Shown here in pieces: positions 45,927 through 58,109 of a DNA stretch of 64,000 bases. Origin of the DNA: Frigoribacterium sp. JB110 (GTDB lineage: Bacteria; Actinomycetota; Actinomycetes; Actinomycetales; Microbacteriaceae). Under the pieces are notes generated by a model. That model searched no databases and was not told the DNA's origin. It worked only from the letters and a program-made list of their open reading frames with translations. Location of the stretch: the NCBI RefSeq assembly GCF_900163665.1, contig NZ_FUIA01000019.1, positions 310,001-374,000 of the forward strand. The letters run 5' to 3'. A program made the position numbers and the translations under genes. How positions within the stretch are numbered: position 1 is the stretch's first letter; every line of letters starts with the position of its first letter.

Positions 45927-48494
45927 ATGCCCGAGATTCCCGACAAGCCCGCACTCGAAGGTCTCGAAGCGAAATGGGGTGAGCGCTGGGAGAACGCCGG
46001 AACCTACCGGTTCGACCGCGACACCGCCCGCGCCGCGGGCCGCGAAGGCGTCTACTCGGTGGACACTCCCCCGCCGACGGCATCCGGGTCGCTGCACATC
46101 GGCCACGTGTTCAGCTACACGCACACCGACGTGAAGACGCGCTTCGAGCGCATGCGCGGCAAGCAGGTGTTCTACCCGATCGGATGGGACGACAACGGCC
46201 TTCCCACCGAACGCCGGGTGCAGAACTACTACGGCGTGCGCTGCGATCCCTCGCTGCCGTACGACGCCGACTTCACACCGCCGTTCGAGGGCACCACCAA
46301 GAACATCAAGGCCGCTGACCAGGTGCCGATCAGCCGCCGCAACTTCACGGAGCTGTGCGAGGCGCTCACCGTGGAGGATGAGAAGACCTTCGAGGACCTG
46401 TGGCGCCAGCTCGGCCTCTCGGTCGACTGGACCCAGACGTACCGGACGATCTCCGACGACACCATCCGCACCAGCCAGCGCGCGTTCCTTCGGAACCACG
46501 CCCGCGGCGAGGCGTACCAGTCGCTCGCCCCGACGCTGTGGGACATCGACTTCCGCTCCGCGATCGCGCAGGCAGAGCTCGAAGACCGTGAGCGCCCGGC
46601 CGCGTACCACCGCCTGCCGTTCCACCGCACCGACGGCGCAGGCGACGTGCTGATCGAGACCACGCGCCCCGAGCTGCTGGCTGCGTGCGTCGCCCTCGTC
46701 GCGCATCCGGATGACGAGCGCTACCAGCCGCTGTTCGGCACCACAGTGAAGACTCCGCTGTTCGGTGTCGAGGTTCCCGTGCTGCCCCATCCGCTCGCAC
46801 AGCCAGACAAGGGCTCCGGCATCGCGATGATCTGCACCTTCGGCGACGTCACCGACATCATCTGGTGGCGCGAGTTGGACCTGCCCAACCGCACGATCAT
46901 CGGCAAGGACGGCCGCATCGTGGCCGAGGCGCCCGAGGCGATCACCGGCGATGCCGGGCGAGACGCGTACGCGCAGCTGGTGGGCAAGACCGTGTTCAGC
47001 GCGCAGAAGCTCACACTCGAGATGCTCGAGGCATCCGGCGAGCTGGTGCACTCGGGCGAGCAGTTCAACCACCCGGTGAAGTTCTTCGAGAAGGGCGATC
47101 GTCCGCTCGAGATCGTCTCCACTCGGCAGTGGTACGTCCGCAACGGCGCCCGCGACGCCGAGCTGAGGGCGAAGCTGCTGGCGCTCGGCGAAGAGATCGA
47201 CTGGCACCCCGATTTCATGCGCGTGCGCTATGAGAACTGGGTGAACGGCCTCACCGGCGACTGGCTGGTCTCACGGCAGCGGTTCTTCGGCGTGCCGATT
47301 CCCGTCTGGTACGGGCTCGACCAGAACGGCGAGCGCGACTACGACAACGTCATCGTGCCGGATGAGGCATCGCTGCCCGTCGACCCGTCGAGCGACGTTC
47401 CGGCGGGCTACACCGCCGATCAGCGCGGCGTGCCCGGCGGGTTCGACGCGGAGACCGACGTATTCGACACCTGGGCGACGTCGTCCCTGACCCCGCAGCT
47501 CGCCGGCGGATGGGAGCGCGACGAGGAGCTGTGGAACCTTGTCGCACCGTTCGACGTGCGGCCGCAGGGTCAGGACATCATCCGCACCTGGTTGTTCTCG
47601 ACGCTGCTGCGCAGCGCGCTGGAGGACGACAGGCCGTCGTGGAAGCACGCGTCGATCTCGGGCTTCATCGTCGACCCCGACCGGAAGAAGATGTCGAAGT
47701 CGAAGGGCAACGTCGTCACGCCCGCCGACATCCTGGACAAGCACGGATCGGATGCCGTGCGGTACTGGGCGGCGTCGAGCCGGCTCGGCGCCGACGCGGC
47801 ATTCGACCCGCAGAACCCGACCCAGATCAAGATCGGCCGACGTCTGGCGATCAAGGTGCTCAACGCGGCGAAGTTCGTGCTGGGCTTCGAGGCTCCGGAT
47901 GGCGCGGAGGTCACGGAGGCGCTGGACGCCTCGATGCTCGCCGAGCTCGATCGCGTGGTCGAGCAGGCCACAGCGGCGCTGGACGGCTTCGACCACGCCC
48001 GCGCGCTGGAGGTCACCGAGGCGTTCTTCTGGACGTTCTGCGACGACTATCTCGAGCTGGTCAAGGAGCGCGCGTACTCGGGCGGCGCGGCAGGGGCCTC
48101 CGCGGCCGTGGCGCTGCGCACCGCACTGTCGACGCTGCTGCGCCTGCTCGCGCCCGTCGTCTCGTTCGCGACCGAGGAGGTGTGGAGCTGGTTCCAGCCA
48201 GGTTCCGTTCACACCGCATCGTGGCCGACCGTCTCGGGCATCCATGGCGACCCGGATGTGCTCGCCGCGGCGAGTCAGGCGCTGATCGCGATCCGCCGTG
48301 CTAAGACGGAGGCTAAGGCATCGCAGAAGACGCCGGTTGTGTCGGCCACGGTCGTCGCGCCCAGCGGTCGGACAGCGCTGCTGAAGTTGGCCGAGGTCGA
48401 TGTGAAGGCCGTCGGCCGGATCGAGACGCTCGAGTTCGAGGACGGCGAGGACTTCGCGGTCACCGGGATCGAGTTGGCACAGCCGGAGGGATGA
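45927..48494 (+). CDS. valS: Valyl-tRNA synthetase
   Basis: 855 residues from the ATG at 45927, with AGGAG upstream; the frame's earlier ATG at 45900 lacks a site. HIGH motif ASGSLHIGHVFSYTHTD, KMSKS in RKKMSKSKGNVV, and editing domain with VLIETTRPELLAACVAL. It is shorter than typical bacterial ValS because the C-terminal coiled-coil arm seems reduced. It heads a two-gene unit with the 79-residue protein. Confidence 0.97.
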   Translation: MPEIPDKPALEGLEAKWGERWENAGTYRFDRDTARAAGREGVYSVDTPPPTASGSLHIGHVFSYTHTDVKTRFERMRGKQVFYPIGWDDNGLPTERRVQNYYGVRCDPSLPYDADFTPPFEGTTKNIKAADQVPISRRNFTELCEALTVEDEKTFEDLWRQLGLSVDWTQTYRTISDDTIRTSQRAFLRNHARGEAYQSLAPTLWDIDFRSAIAQAELEDRERPAAYHRLPFHRTDGAGDVLIETTRPELLAACVALVAHPDDERYQPLFGTTVKTPLFGVEVPVLPHPLAQPDKGSGIAMICTFGDVTDIIWWRELDLPNRTIIGKDGRIVAEAPEAITGDAGRDAYAQLVGKTVFSAQKLTLEMLEASGELVHSGEQFNHPVKFFEKGDRPLEIVSTRQWYVRNGARDAELRAKLLALGEEIDWHPDFMRVRYENWVNGLTGDWLVSRQRFFGVPIPVWYGLDQNGERDYDNVIVPDEASLPVDPSSDVPAGYTADQRGVPGGFDAETDVFDTWATSSLTPQLAGGWERDEELWNLVAPFDVRPQGQDIIRTWLFSTLLRSALEDDRPSWKHASISGFIVDPDRKKMSKSKGNVVTPADILDKHGSDAVRYWAASSRLGADAAFDPQNPTQIKIGRRLAIKVLNAAKFVLGFEAPDGAEVTEALDASMLAELDRVVEQATAALDGFDHARALEVTEAFFWTFCDDYLELVKERAYSGGAAGASAAVALRTALSTLLRLLAPVVSFATEEVWSWFQPGSVHTASWPTVSGIHGDPDVLAAASQALIAIRRAKTEAKASQKTPVVSATVVAPSGRTALLKLAEVDVKAVGRIETLEFEDGEDFAVTGIELAQPEG

Positions 48495-48730
48495 CTATGA
48501 AGCTCGGAACACGATGGGCGGCGGGATCCGAGCCCCCGTCCTCGGTGCCGGAGGCGCTGCGCGCCGAGATCGCACGCATCGACCAGACGCTCGCCCAGCC
48601 CGGCGCTGCTCCGTCGTGGACGCTGACCTGGTTGGAGGGCCGTCCGATCGCCGAACTCGCCAGCGGCATCGAGGTCACCCTCGATGACAACGGCCAGCCG
48701 GTCACCACCACCTTCGACCCGATGGCGTAG
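48491..48730 (+). CDS. Conserved hypothetical small protein downstream of valS
   Basis: 79 residues (77 from the second ATG). The start overlaps the valS stop as ATGA, so it is translationally coupled. Segments WTLTWLEGRP and EVTLDDNGQPVTTTFDP suggest a small beta-sheet protein. Its function is unknown. Confidence 0.75.
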   Translation: MTMKLGTRWAAGSEPPSSVPEALRAEIARIDQTLAQPGAAPSWTLTWLEGRPIAELASGIEVTLDDNGQPVTTTFDPMA

Positions 48731-48750
48731 AGCGCGCGGCAGACGTGTGA

Positions 48751-48792
48751 TGCGAAGAGCCCGACCCTCCCGGAGAGGTCGGGCTCTTCGCA
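48751..48792. terminator. Bidirectional terminator between valS unit and clpX
   Basis: 16-bp perfect stem TGCGAAGAGCCCGACC with its complement and a 10-base loop. Confidence 0.9.
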
Positions 48793-48885
48793 TCAGTGCC
48801 TGCGGCCGGCGATGGCGGAACCGAAGAGCGCATGCGCACTGCGCGCGACGAGAACGCCGCCAGTTCCGTGCGCACGGGCCGCAGG

Positions 48886-50157
<1,272 letters not shown>

Positions 50158-50240
50158 GGGGCCTCCTGATCGTCTGGCAACTGCCTGATGTGTCGAGCCT
50201 AATCGCTGCCACCGACACTCGGCGTCACAACACGGGCACG

Positions 50241-50283
50241 ACGAAGCCCCGGGCGCGACTCGCGTCACATCCCGGGGCTTCGT
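50241..50283 (-). terminator. Terminator after clpP2
   Basis: 13-bp perfect stem ACGAAGCCCCGGG/CCCGGGGCTTCGT on the minus-strand side of clpP2. Confidence 0.85.
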
Positions 50284-50294
50284 CGAACAGGCCG

Positions 50295-50951
50295 CTACTG
50301 CGTCGGCTGGCGCTTGCGTGTGGAGAGCACCTGGTCGACCACTCCGTACTCCACGGCCTCGTCCGCGCCCAAGATCTTGTCACGGTCGATGTCCTTGTGG
50401 ACCTGTTCCGTCGTCCTGTTCGTGTGCTTGGCCATGGTGTCCTCGAGCCATGCGCGCATGCGCATGATCTCGGCCGCCTGGATCTCGATGTCGGAAGCCT
50501 GGCCGTGACCGGACTCACCGACCGCCGGCTGATGCATCAGCACCCTGGCGTTCGGCAGCGCCAGACGCTTTCCTGGCGCGCCCGCCGCCAGCAGCACCGA
50601 CGCGGCGGATGCCGCCTGTCCGAGGACCACGGTCTGGATCTGGGGCGAGATGTACTGCATGGTGTCGTAGATCGCCGTCATCGCGGTGAACGACCCGCCT
50701 GGCGAATTGATGTACATGATGATGTCGCGGTCGGGATCCTGGCTCTCGAGGACGAGAAGCTGGGCCATCACATCATCAGCCGAGGCGTCGTCGATCTGCA
50801 CGCCGAGGAAGATCACGCGGTCCTCGAACAGCTTGTTGTATGGGTCCTGGCGCTTGAAGCCGTACGCCGTGCGCTCCTCGAACTGCGGGAGGATGTAGCG
50901 GCTGGACGGCATCTGGAGCCCCTGCGGGGCCTGGGTGTACGGAGTGTGCAT
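50295..50951 (-). CDS. clpP: ATP-dependent Clp protease proteolytic subunit ClpP2
   Basis: 218 residues. Catalytic Ser in [11 protein letters not shown] and His in [10 protein letters not shown]; Asp in the [16 protein letters not shown] segment. Together with ClpP1 it forms the mixed tetradecamer found in actinobacteria. It lies 22 bases after clpP1. Confidence 0.97.
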   Translation of the reverse strand: MHTPYTQAPQGLQMPSSRYILPQFEERTAYGFKRQDPYNKLFEDRVIFLGVQIDDASADDVMAQLLVLESQDPDRDIIMYINSPGGSFTAMTAIYDTMQYISPQIQTVVLGQAASAASVLLAAGAPGKRLALPNARVLMHQPAVGESGHGQASDIEIQAAEIMRMRAWLEDTMAKHTNRTTEQVHKDIDRDKILGADEAVEYGVVDQVLSTRKRQPTQ

Positions 50952-50973
50952 CGTGGTGAAGTCCCTTGCTCCC

Positions 50974-51567
50974 TCAGTTGGCCTCGCGGTCGGTGCCGCC
51001 GCCGCCGGCGACGTCGCTCGCGCTCTCGCGGATGTGATCGATGAAGCCGTAGTCCACCGCTTCTTCGGCCGTGAACCAGTGGTCGCGGTCTCCGTCTTCG
51101 TGGATCTGCTCGACCGTCTTGCCCGTCTGCGCCGCAGTGATCTCGGCGAGGCGGTTCTTCATCGAGACGATGAGCTCGGCCTGCGTCTTGATGTCGCTCG
51201 CGGTGCCGCCGAAGCCGCCGTGCGGCTGGTGCAGCAGGACTCGGGCATTCGGCGTGATGTAGCGCTTGCCCTTCGTGCCGCTCGTTAGCAGCAGCTGCCC
51301 CATCGACGCCGCCATGCCGATGCCGACAGTGACGATGTCGTTGGGCACGAACTGCATCGTGTCGTAGATCGCCATACCTGCGGTGATCGAACCGCCTGGC
51401 GAATTGATGTAGAGGTAGATGTCCTTATTCGAGTCCTCGGCTGCGAGAAGGAGGATCTTCGCGCAGATCTCGTTCGCGTTATCGTCTCGCACCTCCGACC
51501 CAAGCCAGATGATGCGATCCTTCAGCAGCTGGTCGAAGACACTCTGTGCCATCAGCGGTTCCGGCAT
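50974..51567 (-). CDS. clpP: ATP-dependent Clp protease proteolytic subunit ClpP1
   Basis: 197 residues from the ATG at 51567, with GGAG upstream (GTG at 51573 and ATG at 51552 are alternatives). Catalytic Ser in [11 protein letters not shown], His in LLHQPHGGF, Asp in EDGDRDHWF. First gene of the clpP1-clpP2 operon; a short propeptide is likely removed on assembly. Confidence 0.97.
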   Translation of the reverse strand: MPEPLMAQSVFDQLLKDRIIWLGSEVRDDNANEICAKILLLAAEDSNKDIYLYINSPGGSITAGMAIYDTMQFVPNDIVTVGIGMAASMGQLLLTSGTKGKRYITPNARVLLHQPHGGFGGTASDIKTQAELIVSMKNRLAEITAAQTGKTVEQIHEDGDRDHWFTAEEAVDYGFIDHIRESASDVAGGGGTDREAN

Positions 51568-51664
51568 TCTCACTCCATTCGGTGATGCGTTGATATCGAC
51601 ACTACCGGCGGGAAATCGCGGCCCAGCCCATGTTCGCCCTGGGCATACGACAGCCGCGATCGCC

Positions 51665-53017
51665 TCAGGATTCCGTGTCGTCCTGGTCTCCGCCGATCGC
51701 TCCGACGACGGGGATCGGGCCGCCGTCGTCGGCGCCCGTCCGCCGCCAGCGGGCGATCGCGTTGCCGAGGTGGTAGATGATCAGAGCCGCCAGCGTGCCG
51801 AGCACGATCGCGCCGAGCTGGAACGACCCCCATCCCATCGCGTACCCGCCGACCGCGATGACGAACGACACCGCGACGGTGTACTGATTGACAGGGCGTG
51901 AGAAATCGACCCGGTTGTCGACCCAGATCTTGATGCCGATGACGCCGATCAGCCCGTACAGCGCTGTCGTCACGCCCCCGAGCACCCCGGCCGGGATCGT
52001 GTTGAACACGACGCCGACCTTAGGCGAGAACGCGAGCAGAATGGCGAACGTGCCTGCCACCCAGTAGGCCGCAGTCGAGTAGACGCGCGTCGCGGCCATC
52101 ACACCGATGTTCTCGCCATAGGTCGTGGTTCCGGAGCCGCCGAATGCTCCGGCCACCGTCGTCGCCACACCGTCGGCGATCAGCGCGCGACCCGTGTGCC
52201 TGTTGATGGACGGGTCGTTCGTCATCGTCGCCACGCCTCGCACGTGCCCGACGTTCTCGGCGATCAGCACCAGCACGACGGGGAGGAACATCGGCACGAG
52301 AGCCCACGCCGCAGGGTCGGAGAGGGCGACGAGGTGGAACTGCGGCAGCCCGATCCAGGCCGCATCGGACATCCCGGAGAAGTCGACCTGGCCGGTGGAA
52401 GCCGCGACGATGTAGCCGACGATCACGCCGAGGAAGATCGAGATGCGTCCGAGGAAGCCGCGGAACAGCACGCTGAACAGGATCGTCGCGGCGAGGGTCA
52501 CCATCGCGACCTCCGGCTGGGCCTGGAAGTTGTTCCATGCGCTGGGTGCGAGGTTGAAGCCGATCAGAGCGACGATCGCTCCGGCCACCACCGGGGGCAT
52601 CAGCTTCTCGATCCAGCCGACTCCGACCGCCTGCACGATGAAGCCGATGATCGCGAGCAGGATGCCGGCCGCCGCGACGCCGACCAGCGCCTGAGTGATC
52701 TGCAGGCCGCTCTCGAGGCTCTGCCCCGCGTTCACGGCCGTGATCGGGGCGATGAAGGCGAAGGACGAACCGAGGTAGCTGGGCAGGCGGTTGCGCGTGA
52801 TGAGCAGGAACAGCAGTGTGCCGATGCCCGAGAACAGCAGCGTGGTCGAGACGGGGAAGCCGGTCAGGATCGGAACGAGGAACGTCGCGCCGAACATGGC
52901 GACGACGTGCTGAGCGCCGATCGCGAGAGTCGCCGGCCACGAGAGCCGTTCCTTCGGGCCGACGACCGCGTCGGGCGCAACGGTGCGGCCGTCGCCGTGG
53001 ATCCTCCAGATGGGCAT
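51665..53017 (-). CDS. Uracil-xanthine permease family transporter
   Basis: 450 residues from the ATG at 53017, with AGGAG seven bases upstream. About 12-14 membrane helices. The NAT/NCS2 signature is visible around [18 protein letters not shown]. It is a proton symporter for a nucleobase, most likely uracil (UraA-like). It is unlinked to salvage genes here. Confidence 0.93.
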   Translation of the reverse strand: MPIWRIHGDGRTVAPDAVVGPKERLSWPATLAIGAQHVVAMFGATFLVPILTGFPVSTTLLFSGIGTLLFLLITRNRLPSYLGSSFAFIAPITAVNAGQSLESGLQITQALVGVAAAGILLAIIGFIVQAVGVGWIEKLMPPVVAGAIVALIGFNLAPSAWNNFQAQPEVAMVTLAATILFSVLFRGFLGRISIFLGVIVGYIVAASTGQVDFSGMSDAAWIGLPQFHLVALSDPAAWALVPMFLPVVLVLIAENVGHVRGVATMTNDPSINRHTGRALIADGVATTVAGAFGGSGTTTYGENIGVMAATRVYSTAAYWVAGTFAILLAFSPKVGVVFNTIPAGVLGGVTTALYGLIGVIGIKIWVDNRVDFSRPVNQYTVAVSFVIAVGGYAMGWGSFQLGAIVLGTLAALIIYHLGNAIARWRRTGADDGGPIPVVGAIGGDQDDTES

Positions 53018-53122
53018 GTCTGTGCTCCTCATACGTCTCGCAGATGCTGTTGCTGCGGTCACCCTATCGGCATCCGGATGGCCGCATTCGCCCGCAGCCG
53101 CAGGCACGACCCCCGGACACAC

Positions 53123-53158
53123 CTCGGGGTCCGAGCGCCGCAGCGCCCGGACCCCGAG
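53123..53158 (-). terminator. Terminator after tig
   Basis: 11-bp perfect stem CTCGGGGTCCG/CGGACCCCGAG located ten bases past the tig stop. Confidence 0.85.
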
Positions 53159-53167
53159 TGAAAGGTG

Positions 53168-54529
53168 CTACTCGGCCTTCTCGTCCGAGGACTCGACCGT
53201 CTCGTCTGCCGACTCGTCGTCGGCATCCGGCGTCTCGTCGGCTTCCTCGTCCTCGCTGGGAACGAAGTCGGTCACGTCGACGGGGTTGCCGTCGGTGTCG
53301 ACGACGGACACCTTGCCGAGCACGGCGCCGAGCGCCTTGTTGCGCGCCACGTCGCCCATCAGCGCCTGCAGCTGGCCGCCCTGCTGGATGGCCTGGATGA
53401 ACTCCTGCGGTGCCATGCCGTACTGGCCGGCGGACTGGATCAGGTACTGCGTGAACTCGTCCTGCGAGACCTGCACGTTGAGCTGCTCCGAGATCGCGTC
53501 CAGGAGGATCTGCGTGCGGAACTGCTTCTCGCTGGCCTCGGTGACCTCGGCACGGTGCTCGTCGTCCTCGAGGCGGTTCTCCTGCTCGAGGTGGCGGTGC
53601 ACCTCGTCCTCGACGAGCTGCGCCGGAACCGGGATCTCGACCTGCTCGAGCAGCACATCGAGCATCTTGTCGCGGGCCTTCGAAGCCTGGTCGAAGGCGC
53701 CCTTCGACTTCGCCTGCTCGCCGAGGCTGGCGCGCAGTTCGTCGATCGTGTCGAACTCGCTCGCCATCTGAGCGAAGTCGTCGTCCGCCTCAGGCAGCTC
53801 GCGCTCCTTGACGGCCTTGACGGTGACGGCGACCTCTGCCTGCTCGCCCGCGCGGTCGCCGCCGACCAGCGTCGACGTGAACGTGGTGTCCTCACCGGCG
53901 GTGAGCGATTCGATCGCCTCGTCCGTGCCCTCGAGCAGCTCGCCGGAGCCGAGCTCGTAGGACACGCCGTCGGCGCGGTCGATCTCGGTCTCCTCGATCT
54001 TCGCGACGAGGTCGAGCTCGACGAAGTCGCCCGTAGCGGCCGGGCGGTCGACCGTGACGAGCGTGCCGAAGCGCGCGCGCAGCTTGTCGAGCTCTTCGTT
54101 CACCGCGTCCTCATCGGCCTCGACCGCGTCGACCTCGACCGTGAGGCCCTCGAACGAGGGAATCTCGAACTCGGGGCGGACATCGGTCTCGATGTCGACG
54201 ACGAGGTCGCCCGAGAAGTCCTTCTCGCTGGGCCATTCGACGATGTCGGCGGCGGGGCGACCGAGCAGCTTGACGTCGTGCTCGGTGACCGCGGCGCGGA
54301 AGAAGCCGTCGAGACCGTCGTTGACGGCCTGCTCCATGACGGCGCCGCGACCGATGCGCTGGTCGATGATCGGCGCAGGGACCTTGCCCTTGCGGAAGCC
54401 GGGGATCTGTACGTCCTGAGCGATCACCGTGTAGGCGTTGTCGATGCTCGGCTTCAGTTCCTCGGCGCTGACCGTAATGTGCAGCTTCACCCGCGTCTGG
54501 CTGAGCTTCTCGACGGTGCTGTTGACCAT
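53168..54529 (-). CDS. tig: Trigger factor
   Basis: 453 residues. N-terminal ribosome-binding domain with [19 protein letters not shown] (the GFRxGxxP signature), a PPIase/FKBP-like middle domain, and a helical C-terminal chaperone domain followed by an acidic tail of about 50 residues. It binds nascent chains at the ribosome exit. It is upstream of the Clp cluster as in many bacteria. Confidence 0.97.
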   Translation of the reverse strand: MVNSTVEKLSQTRVKLHITVSAEELKPSIDNAYTVIAQDVQIPGFRKGKVPAPIIDQRIGRGAVMEQAVNDGLDGFFRAAVTEHDVKLLGRPAADIVEWPSEKDFSGDLVVDIETDVRPEFEIPSFEGLTVEVDAVEADEDAVNEELDKLRARFGTLVTVDRPAATGDFVELDLVAKIEETEIDRADGVSYELGSGELLEGTDEAIESLTAGEDTTFTSTLVGGDRAGEQAEVAVTVKAVKERELPEADDDFAQMASEFDTIDELRASLGEQAKSKGAFDQASKARDKMLDVLLEQVEIPVPAQLVEDEVHRHLEQENRLEDDEHRAEVTEASEKQFRTQILLDAISEQLNVQVSQDEFTQYLIQSAGQYGMAPQEFIQAIQQGGQLQALMGDVARNKALGAVLGKVSVVDTDGNPVDVTDFVPSEDEEADETPDADDESADETVESSDEKAE

Positions 54530-54597
54530 TCTGGTGCTTCTCCTCGTGACGAACCCGTGCGTGTTTCCGCCGGGCTTTTAGGTCTGGGGGCCGTATG

Positions 54598-54671
54598 TCG
54601 GGGCGACAGGATTTGAACCTGCGACCTCCCGCTCCCAAAGCGGGCGCTCTACCAAGCTGAGCTACGCCCCG
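54598..54671 (-). tRNA. tRNA-Pro (TGG)
   Basis: 74-base cloverleaf with acceptor CGGGGCG/CGCCCCG, anticodon loop TTTGGGA giving TGG, and T-loop GTTCAAATC. It lies upstream of tig on the same strand. Confidence 0.97.
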
Positions 54672-54871
54672 GGTTTCCGCGCACGGCGAACCACGAAACG
54701 GCCTCCCAGAGTCTACGGCATCGCGCGGCCCGCCTGTTCTGAGGTACCTCAGAGCGGCGTGGCGGGCCGTGGTGCTGCCGAAGATAAGGCGTTCTGCCGA
54801 TGCCTGCCCACCCCCTCAGAGCGGATCGTTCCTGTCGAAGGGACGGATGTTCCATGAGACGGGAGCCTGAG

Positions 54872-55042
54872 ATGAACGACTGGATGTTCGCCATGAACCG
54901 GTACGAGAACGACGTGCGCGACGCCGAGCGCACCATCGCACAGCGCAGGTCGCTGCAGGAGCGCCGAGAGAAGCGGGCGATGAGCACCGGAACGGACATG
55001 ATCGCCGCAGCGACCGGGCGGGTCCGACCGGCCGGTTCCTGA
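54872..55042 (+). CDS. Small hypothetical protein coupled to the LuxR-type regulator
   Basis: 56 residues from the ATG at 54872, with GGGAG upstream. Highly charged, helix-rich (YENDVRDAERTIAQRRSLQE), with no recognisable domain. The stop overlaps a possible start of the large regulator (TGATG). Confidence 0.55.
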   Translation: MNDWMFAMNRYENDVRDAERTIAQRRSLQERREKRAMSTGTDMIAAATGRVRPAGS

Positions 55043-57957
55043 TGGGCGTCGCAGCCCCGTGGCACGATGAGGACGTGAGTCCGTTCGAGTCAGCCACCGC
55101 GCTCATCGGCCGCGACAGCGAGCGCCGAGTGCTCGACGACGCCCTCGAGTCCGTCCGCGGCGGAACTCCGCGGACGGTCGTGATCGGCGGCGAGGCCGGC
55201 ATCGGCAAGAGCCGGCTGCTGCGCGAGTTCCTCGCTTCCCACACGCACGACGCGCACGCGCTGCTCGGTCAGTGCGTCGATCTGGGCGACGTCGCCGCGG
55301 CCTACACGCCCGTGATCCCTGCACTGCGGCCGCTCCTCGCGCGATTGGGCACCCCGCGCGTGCGCGAACTGACAGGGGCGGGAGCCCGCGCCCTGCTCGC
55401 GCTCTTCCCCGAACTCGATGCAGCCGATGCACCGGCGGCGCTGGGGCCTGTCGAGCAGTTCCACGAGGCCGTCGCGACGGTGCTCGAGGCCGCGTCGACC
55501 GACGAGCCGGTCATCCTCGTCTTCGAGGACGTGCACTGGATCGACCCTGCGAGCCTCGGGCTGCTGCGCTTCCTGACCCGCGTGCTGACCACGGGGCGCA
55601 TCCTGCTCGTCTTCAGCTACCGGTCGGACGACGTCGGTCGGGGTCATCCGGTGCGCCGACTGCTCGGCGAGCTCGAGCGCGATCGGGACGTCATCCGGAT
55701 CATGCTGGAACGGCTTCTGCACGAACAGGTGCGCGACCTCGCGCTGGAGCTGCGCGGCGCCCCGCTTCCGGAGGCCGAGCTCGAGGGCCTGATGAGCCGC
55801 AGCGAGGGTGTGCCGTTCTTCGTCGAGGAGCTCGTCGCATTCGGCGACGACGATCCGCAGATCGTGCCCGAGACGCTGCGGGAGCTCCTGCTCGCACGCT
55901 ACGAACGGTTGCACGACCCAGCGCAGCGGCTTGCCAGAGTATTGGCAGTCGGGGGCACGGAGGTCGAGCACGTGCTGCTCAGCCGCGTGTGGGACGGCGA
56001 TGACCTCGACGAACGCGCGCGCGAGGCCCTGCTTGGCGGCGTCATCCAAGCCGATCACGACGCCTATCGGTTCCGGCATGCACTCGTGCGGGAGGCGATA
56101 CTCGACGATGTGCTGCCAGGCGAGCACGAGCGCATCCACGCGCGGTACGCCGCCGAGTACGAGCGTCTCGCCGACGAGACCAAGCGCCCGCTGTCCGCCG
56201 CGATCGCGCACCACTGGATTCAGGCACGCGACCAGGTGCGGGCCTTCCCCGCCACGCTCCGTGCCGCACGGGAGGCCAGGGCGGCGCTGGCGTTCGGTTC
56301 CGCTGCCCAGCACGGCGAGCGCGCGCTGGCGCTGTGGCACGCCGTGCCTGATGCCGAACGCGTGGCCGGCATGTCGAAGCTCGCGCTGTCCGGGCGCACG
56401 ACGACCCATCTGCGCAACGCGGGAGAGCTCGAGCGAAGCCTTGCCCTGGTCACTGCCGCGCTCGAGGAATGCGAGCCTGGCACGCTCGACGAAGCGCTCC
56501 TGCTGCACAACAGGGCGAAGGCGCTCGCGCAGCTGGCGCGCGAGGAGACCCTCGACGTGTTCCGCCAGTCCCTCGCCGCCGCGGAGAGGCTCGATGACGG
56601 CAGCGACCCGCGGCTGGCCGCCCTGCACTCCTCGGTCATGGTGTCGTTCTCCGGGCGGCTCATGCTCGCAGGGGCGGTCTCCGAGGCTCGCGAGCTCGCG
56701 CTGAGCGGCGCCGCGCTGGCTCGTTCTCACGGTGACGAGCGCACGGCATCCGTCGGCGTGAACGTCGCGGCAGTCTGCCTGGTCGCAACCGGAGACGCGG
56801 TCGGAGCGCTGAGAGAGCTGGAGGACGCCAAGAGGATCGCAGCGGACGACGGACCGGCCCAGGTGCGCTACTTCGTGAACGCCTCGGACGCCGCCCATCT
56901 GCTCGGTCAGTACCAGCACGCCGTCTCGCTCGCCCAGCAGGGCGTCGACGCGGCACGGCGGCTGGGCTTCGAACGCACCTCGGGCGTGCTGCTGTCATCG
57001 AACCTGGCAGAACCGCTGGTCTGGCTCGGCGAGTGGAGCCGCGCGGACGCGATCATCACCCGCGCGCTGTCGCTGGAGCCGCCGAGGTCCTATCGCACGC
57101 ATCTCCTCGTCACGAAGGCGGCCATGCTGACCTGGCGGGGGAATGCTGAAGCCGCCGACGCGCTGCTGCGCGAACAGCGCACGGTGCTGGTCGCGAGCAT
57201 GGCAGCGGAAGTGCAGTCGCTGATGGGAGTGGGCCGGGCCGCCACCGAGACCGCACTGGCCATGGGCGACGTCCAGGCGGCGTGGGAGCATGCGGCCGGG
57301 CTGCTCGACACCGACCCCGCGCGGCTGTGCGCGGGCCGAGTGCACGCCTGCGCGTGGCCGGCGGCACGCACCATCGCCGCCGCACGCGCATCCGGATCGC
57401 CCAGGGCGGCGGCCGACGCGGAGCCGCGGCTGCGGGCACTCGTCGCACGATTCTCCGAATGGCCGATCCACGACGTGTGGGCTCCCGTCATCGACGCCGA
57501 GCTCACGAACACGACCGACGCGTGGCGCGGGGCCCTGACCGCGGCGCGCGACGAGCGGGCACCCGTGCACCTGGAGCCGTACGTCCTGGTGCGGTTGGGC
57601 GAGTCGCTGATCACCGGCGGCGAGCGGAGCGCGGCACGCGACACTCTGACCGAGGCGATCGATGCCGCTGAGCGCGGCGGCGTCACCGCGATGCGCGAGC
57701 GTGCGCTGGAGCTCGCGGCCGACGCAGGGCTCTCCTCCGCCGGCCCACCGCGTCGGGGCGGCGGAGCGCTCACGGAGCGCGAGCAGCAGGTGCTCGCACT
57801 CGTCGCCGAAGGGCTGAGCAATGGGCAGATCGGTCAGCGGCTGTACATCAGCGGGAAGACGGCGAGCGTGCACGTCTCATCGATCCTGCGCAAACTCGGC
57901 GCCACGAGCCGCACCGAGGCGGCTCATCTCGCGAGCCGCGACCACGAGACGCGGTAG
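55042..57957 (+). CDS. LuxR-family ATPase regulator (LAL type)
   Basis: 971 residues (960 from the GTG at 55075). N-terminal AAA_16 domain with Walker A GGEAGIGKS (49-57) and Walker B LVFEDVHWID. A long TPR-like helical middle is followed by a C-terminal LuxR HTH beginning LTEREQQVLALVAEGLSN. This is the large ATP-binding LuxR (MalT-like) class, which senses an inducer in the TPR part and binds DNA once ATP-loaded. The target is not evident; no catabolic operon adjoins it. Confidence 0.92.
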   Translation: MGVAAPWHDEDVSPFESATALIGRDSERRVLDDALESVRGGTPRTVVIGGEAGIGKSRLLREFLASHTHDAHALLGQCVDLGDVAAAYTPVIPALRPLLARLGTPRVRELTGAGARALLALFPELDAADAPAALGPVEQFHEAVATVLEAASTDEPVILVFEDVHWIDPASLGLLRFLTRVLTTGRILLVFSYRSDDVGRGHPVRRLLGELERDRDVIRIMLERLLHEQVRDLALELRGAPLPEAELEGLMSRSEGVPFFVEELVAFGDDDPQIVPETLRELLLARYERLHDPAQRLARVLAVGGTEVEHVLLSRVWDGDDLDERAREALLGGVIQADHDAYRFRHALVREAILDDVLPGEHERIHARYAAEYERLADETKRPLSAAIAHHWIQARDQVRAFPATLRAAREARAALAFGSAAQHGERALALWHAVPDAERVAGMSKLALSGRTTTHLRNAGELERSLALVTAALEECEPGTLDEALLLHNRAKALAQLAREETLDVFRQSLAAAERLDDGSDPRLAALHSSVMVSFSGRLMLAGAVSEARELALSGAALARSHGDERTASVGVNVAAVCLVATGDAVGALRELEDAKRIAADDGPAQVRYFVNASDAAHLLGQYQHAVSLAQQGVDAARRLGFERTSGVLLSSNLAEPLVWLGEWSRADAIITRALSLEPPRSYRTHLLVTKAAMLTWRGNAEAADALLREQRTVLVASMAAEVQSLMGVGRAATETALAMGDVQAAWEHAAGLLDTDPARLCAGRVHACAWPAARTIAAARASGSPRAAADAEPRLRALVARFSEWPIHDVWAPVIDAELTNTTDAWRGALTAARDERAPVHLEPYVLVRLGESLITGGERSAARDTLTEAIDAAERGGVTAMRERALELAADAGLSSAGPPRRGGGALTEREQQVLALVAEGLSNGQIGQRLYISGKTASVHVSSILRKLGATSRTEAAHLASRDHETR

Positions 57958-57974
57958 TCCTCTGCGATGAAACG

Positions 57975-58007
57975 AGTTCTGCCCCGGCTCGCGGCCGGGG
58001 CAGAACT
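57975..58007. terminator. Terminator between the LuxR-type gene and tRNA-Gly
   Basis: 14-bp perfect stem AGTTCTGCCCCGGC/GCCGGGGCAGAACT with loop TCGCG, then CTT on the plus strand. Confidence 0.9.
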
Positions 58008-58013
58008 CTTCGG

Positions 58014-58084
58014 AGGGGATGACGGGAATCGAACCCGCGTGACCAGTTTGGAAGACTGGGGCTCTACCATTGAGCTACATCCCC
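58014..58084 (-). tRNA. tRNA-Gly (TCC)
   Basis: 71-base cloverleaf with acceptor GGGGATG/CATCCCC, anticodon stem-loop CCAGTCTTCCAAACTGG giving TCC, and T-loop GTTCGATTC. A different isoacceptor from the two GCC copies near 5 kb. Confidence 0.96.
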
Positions 58085-58109
58085 GCACTGCCTGTGACAG
58101 CGCATTCCA

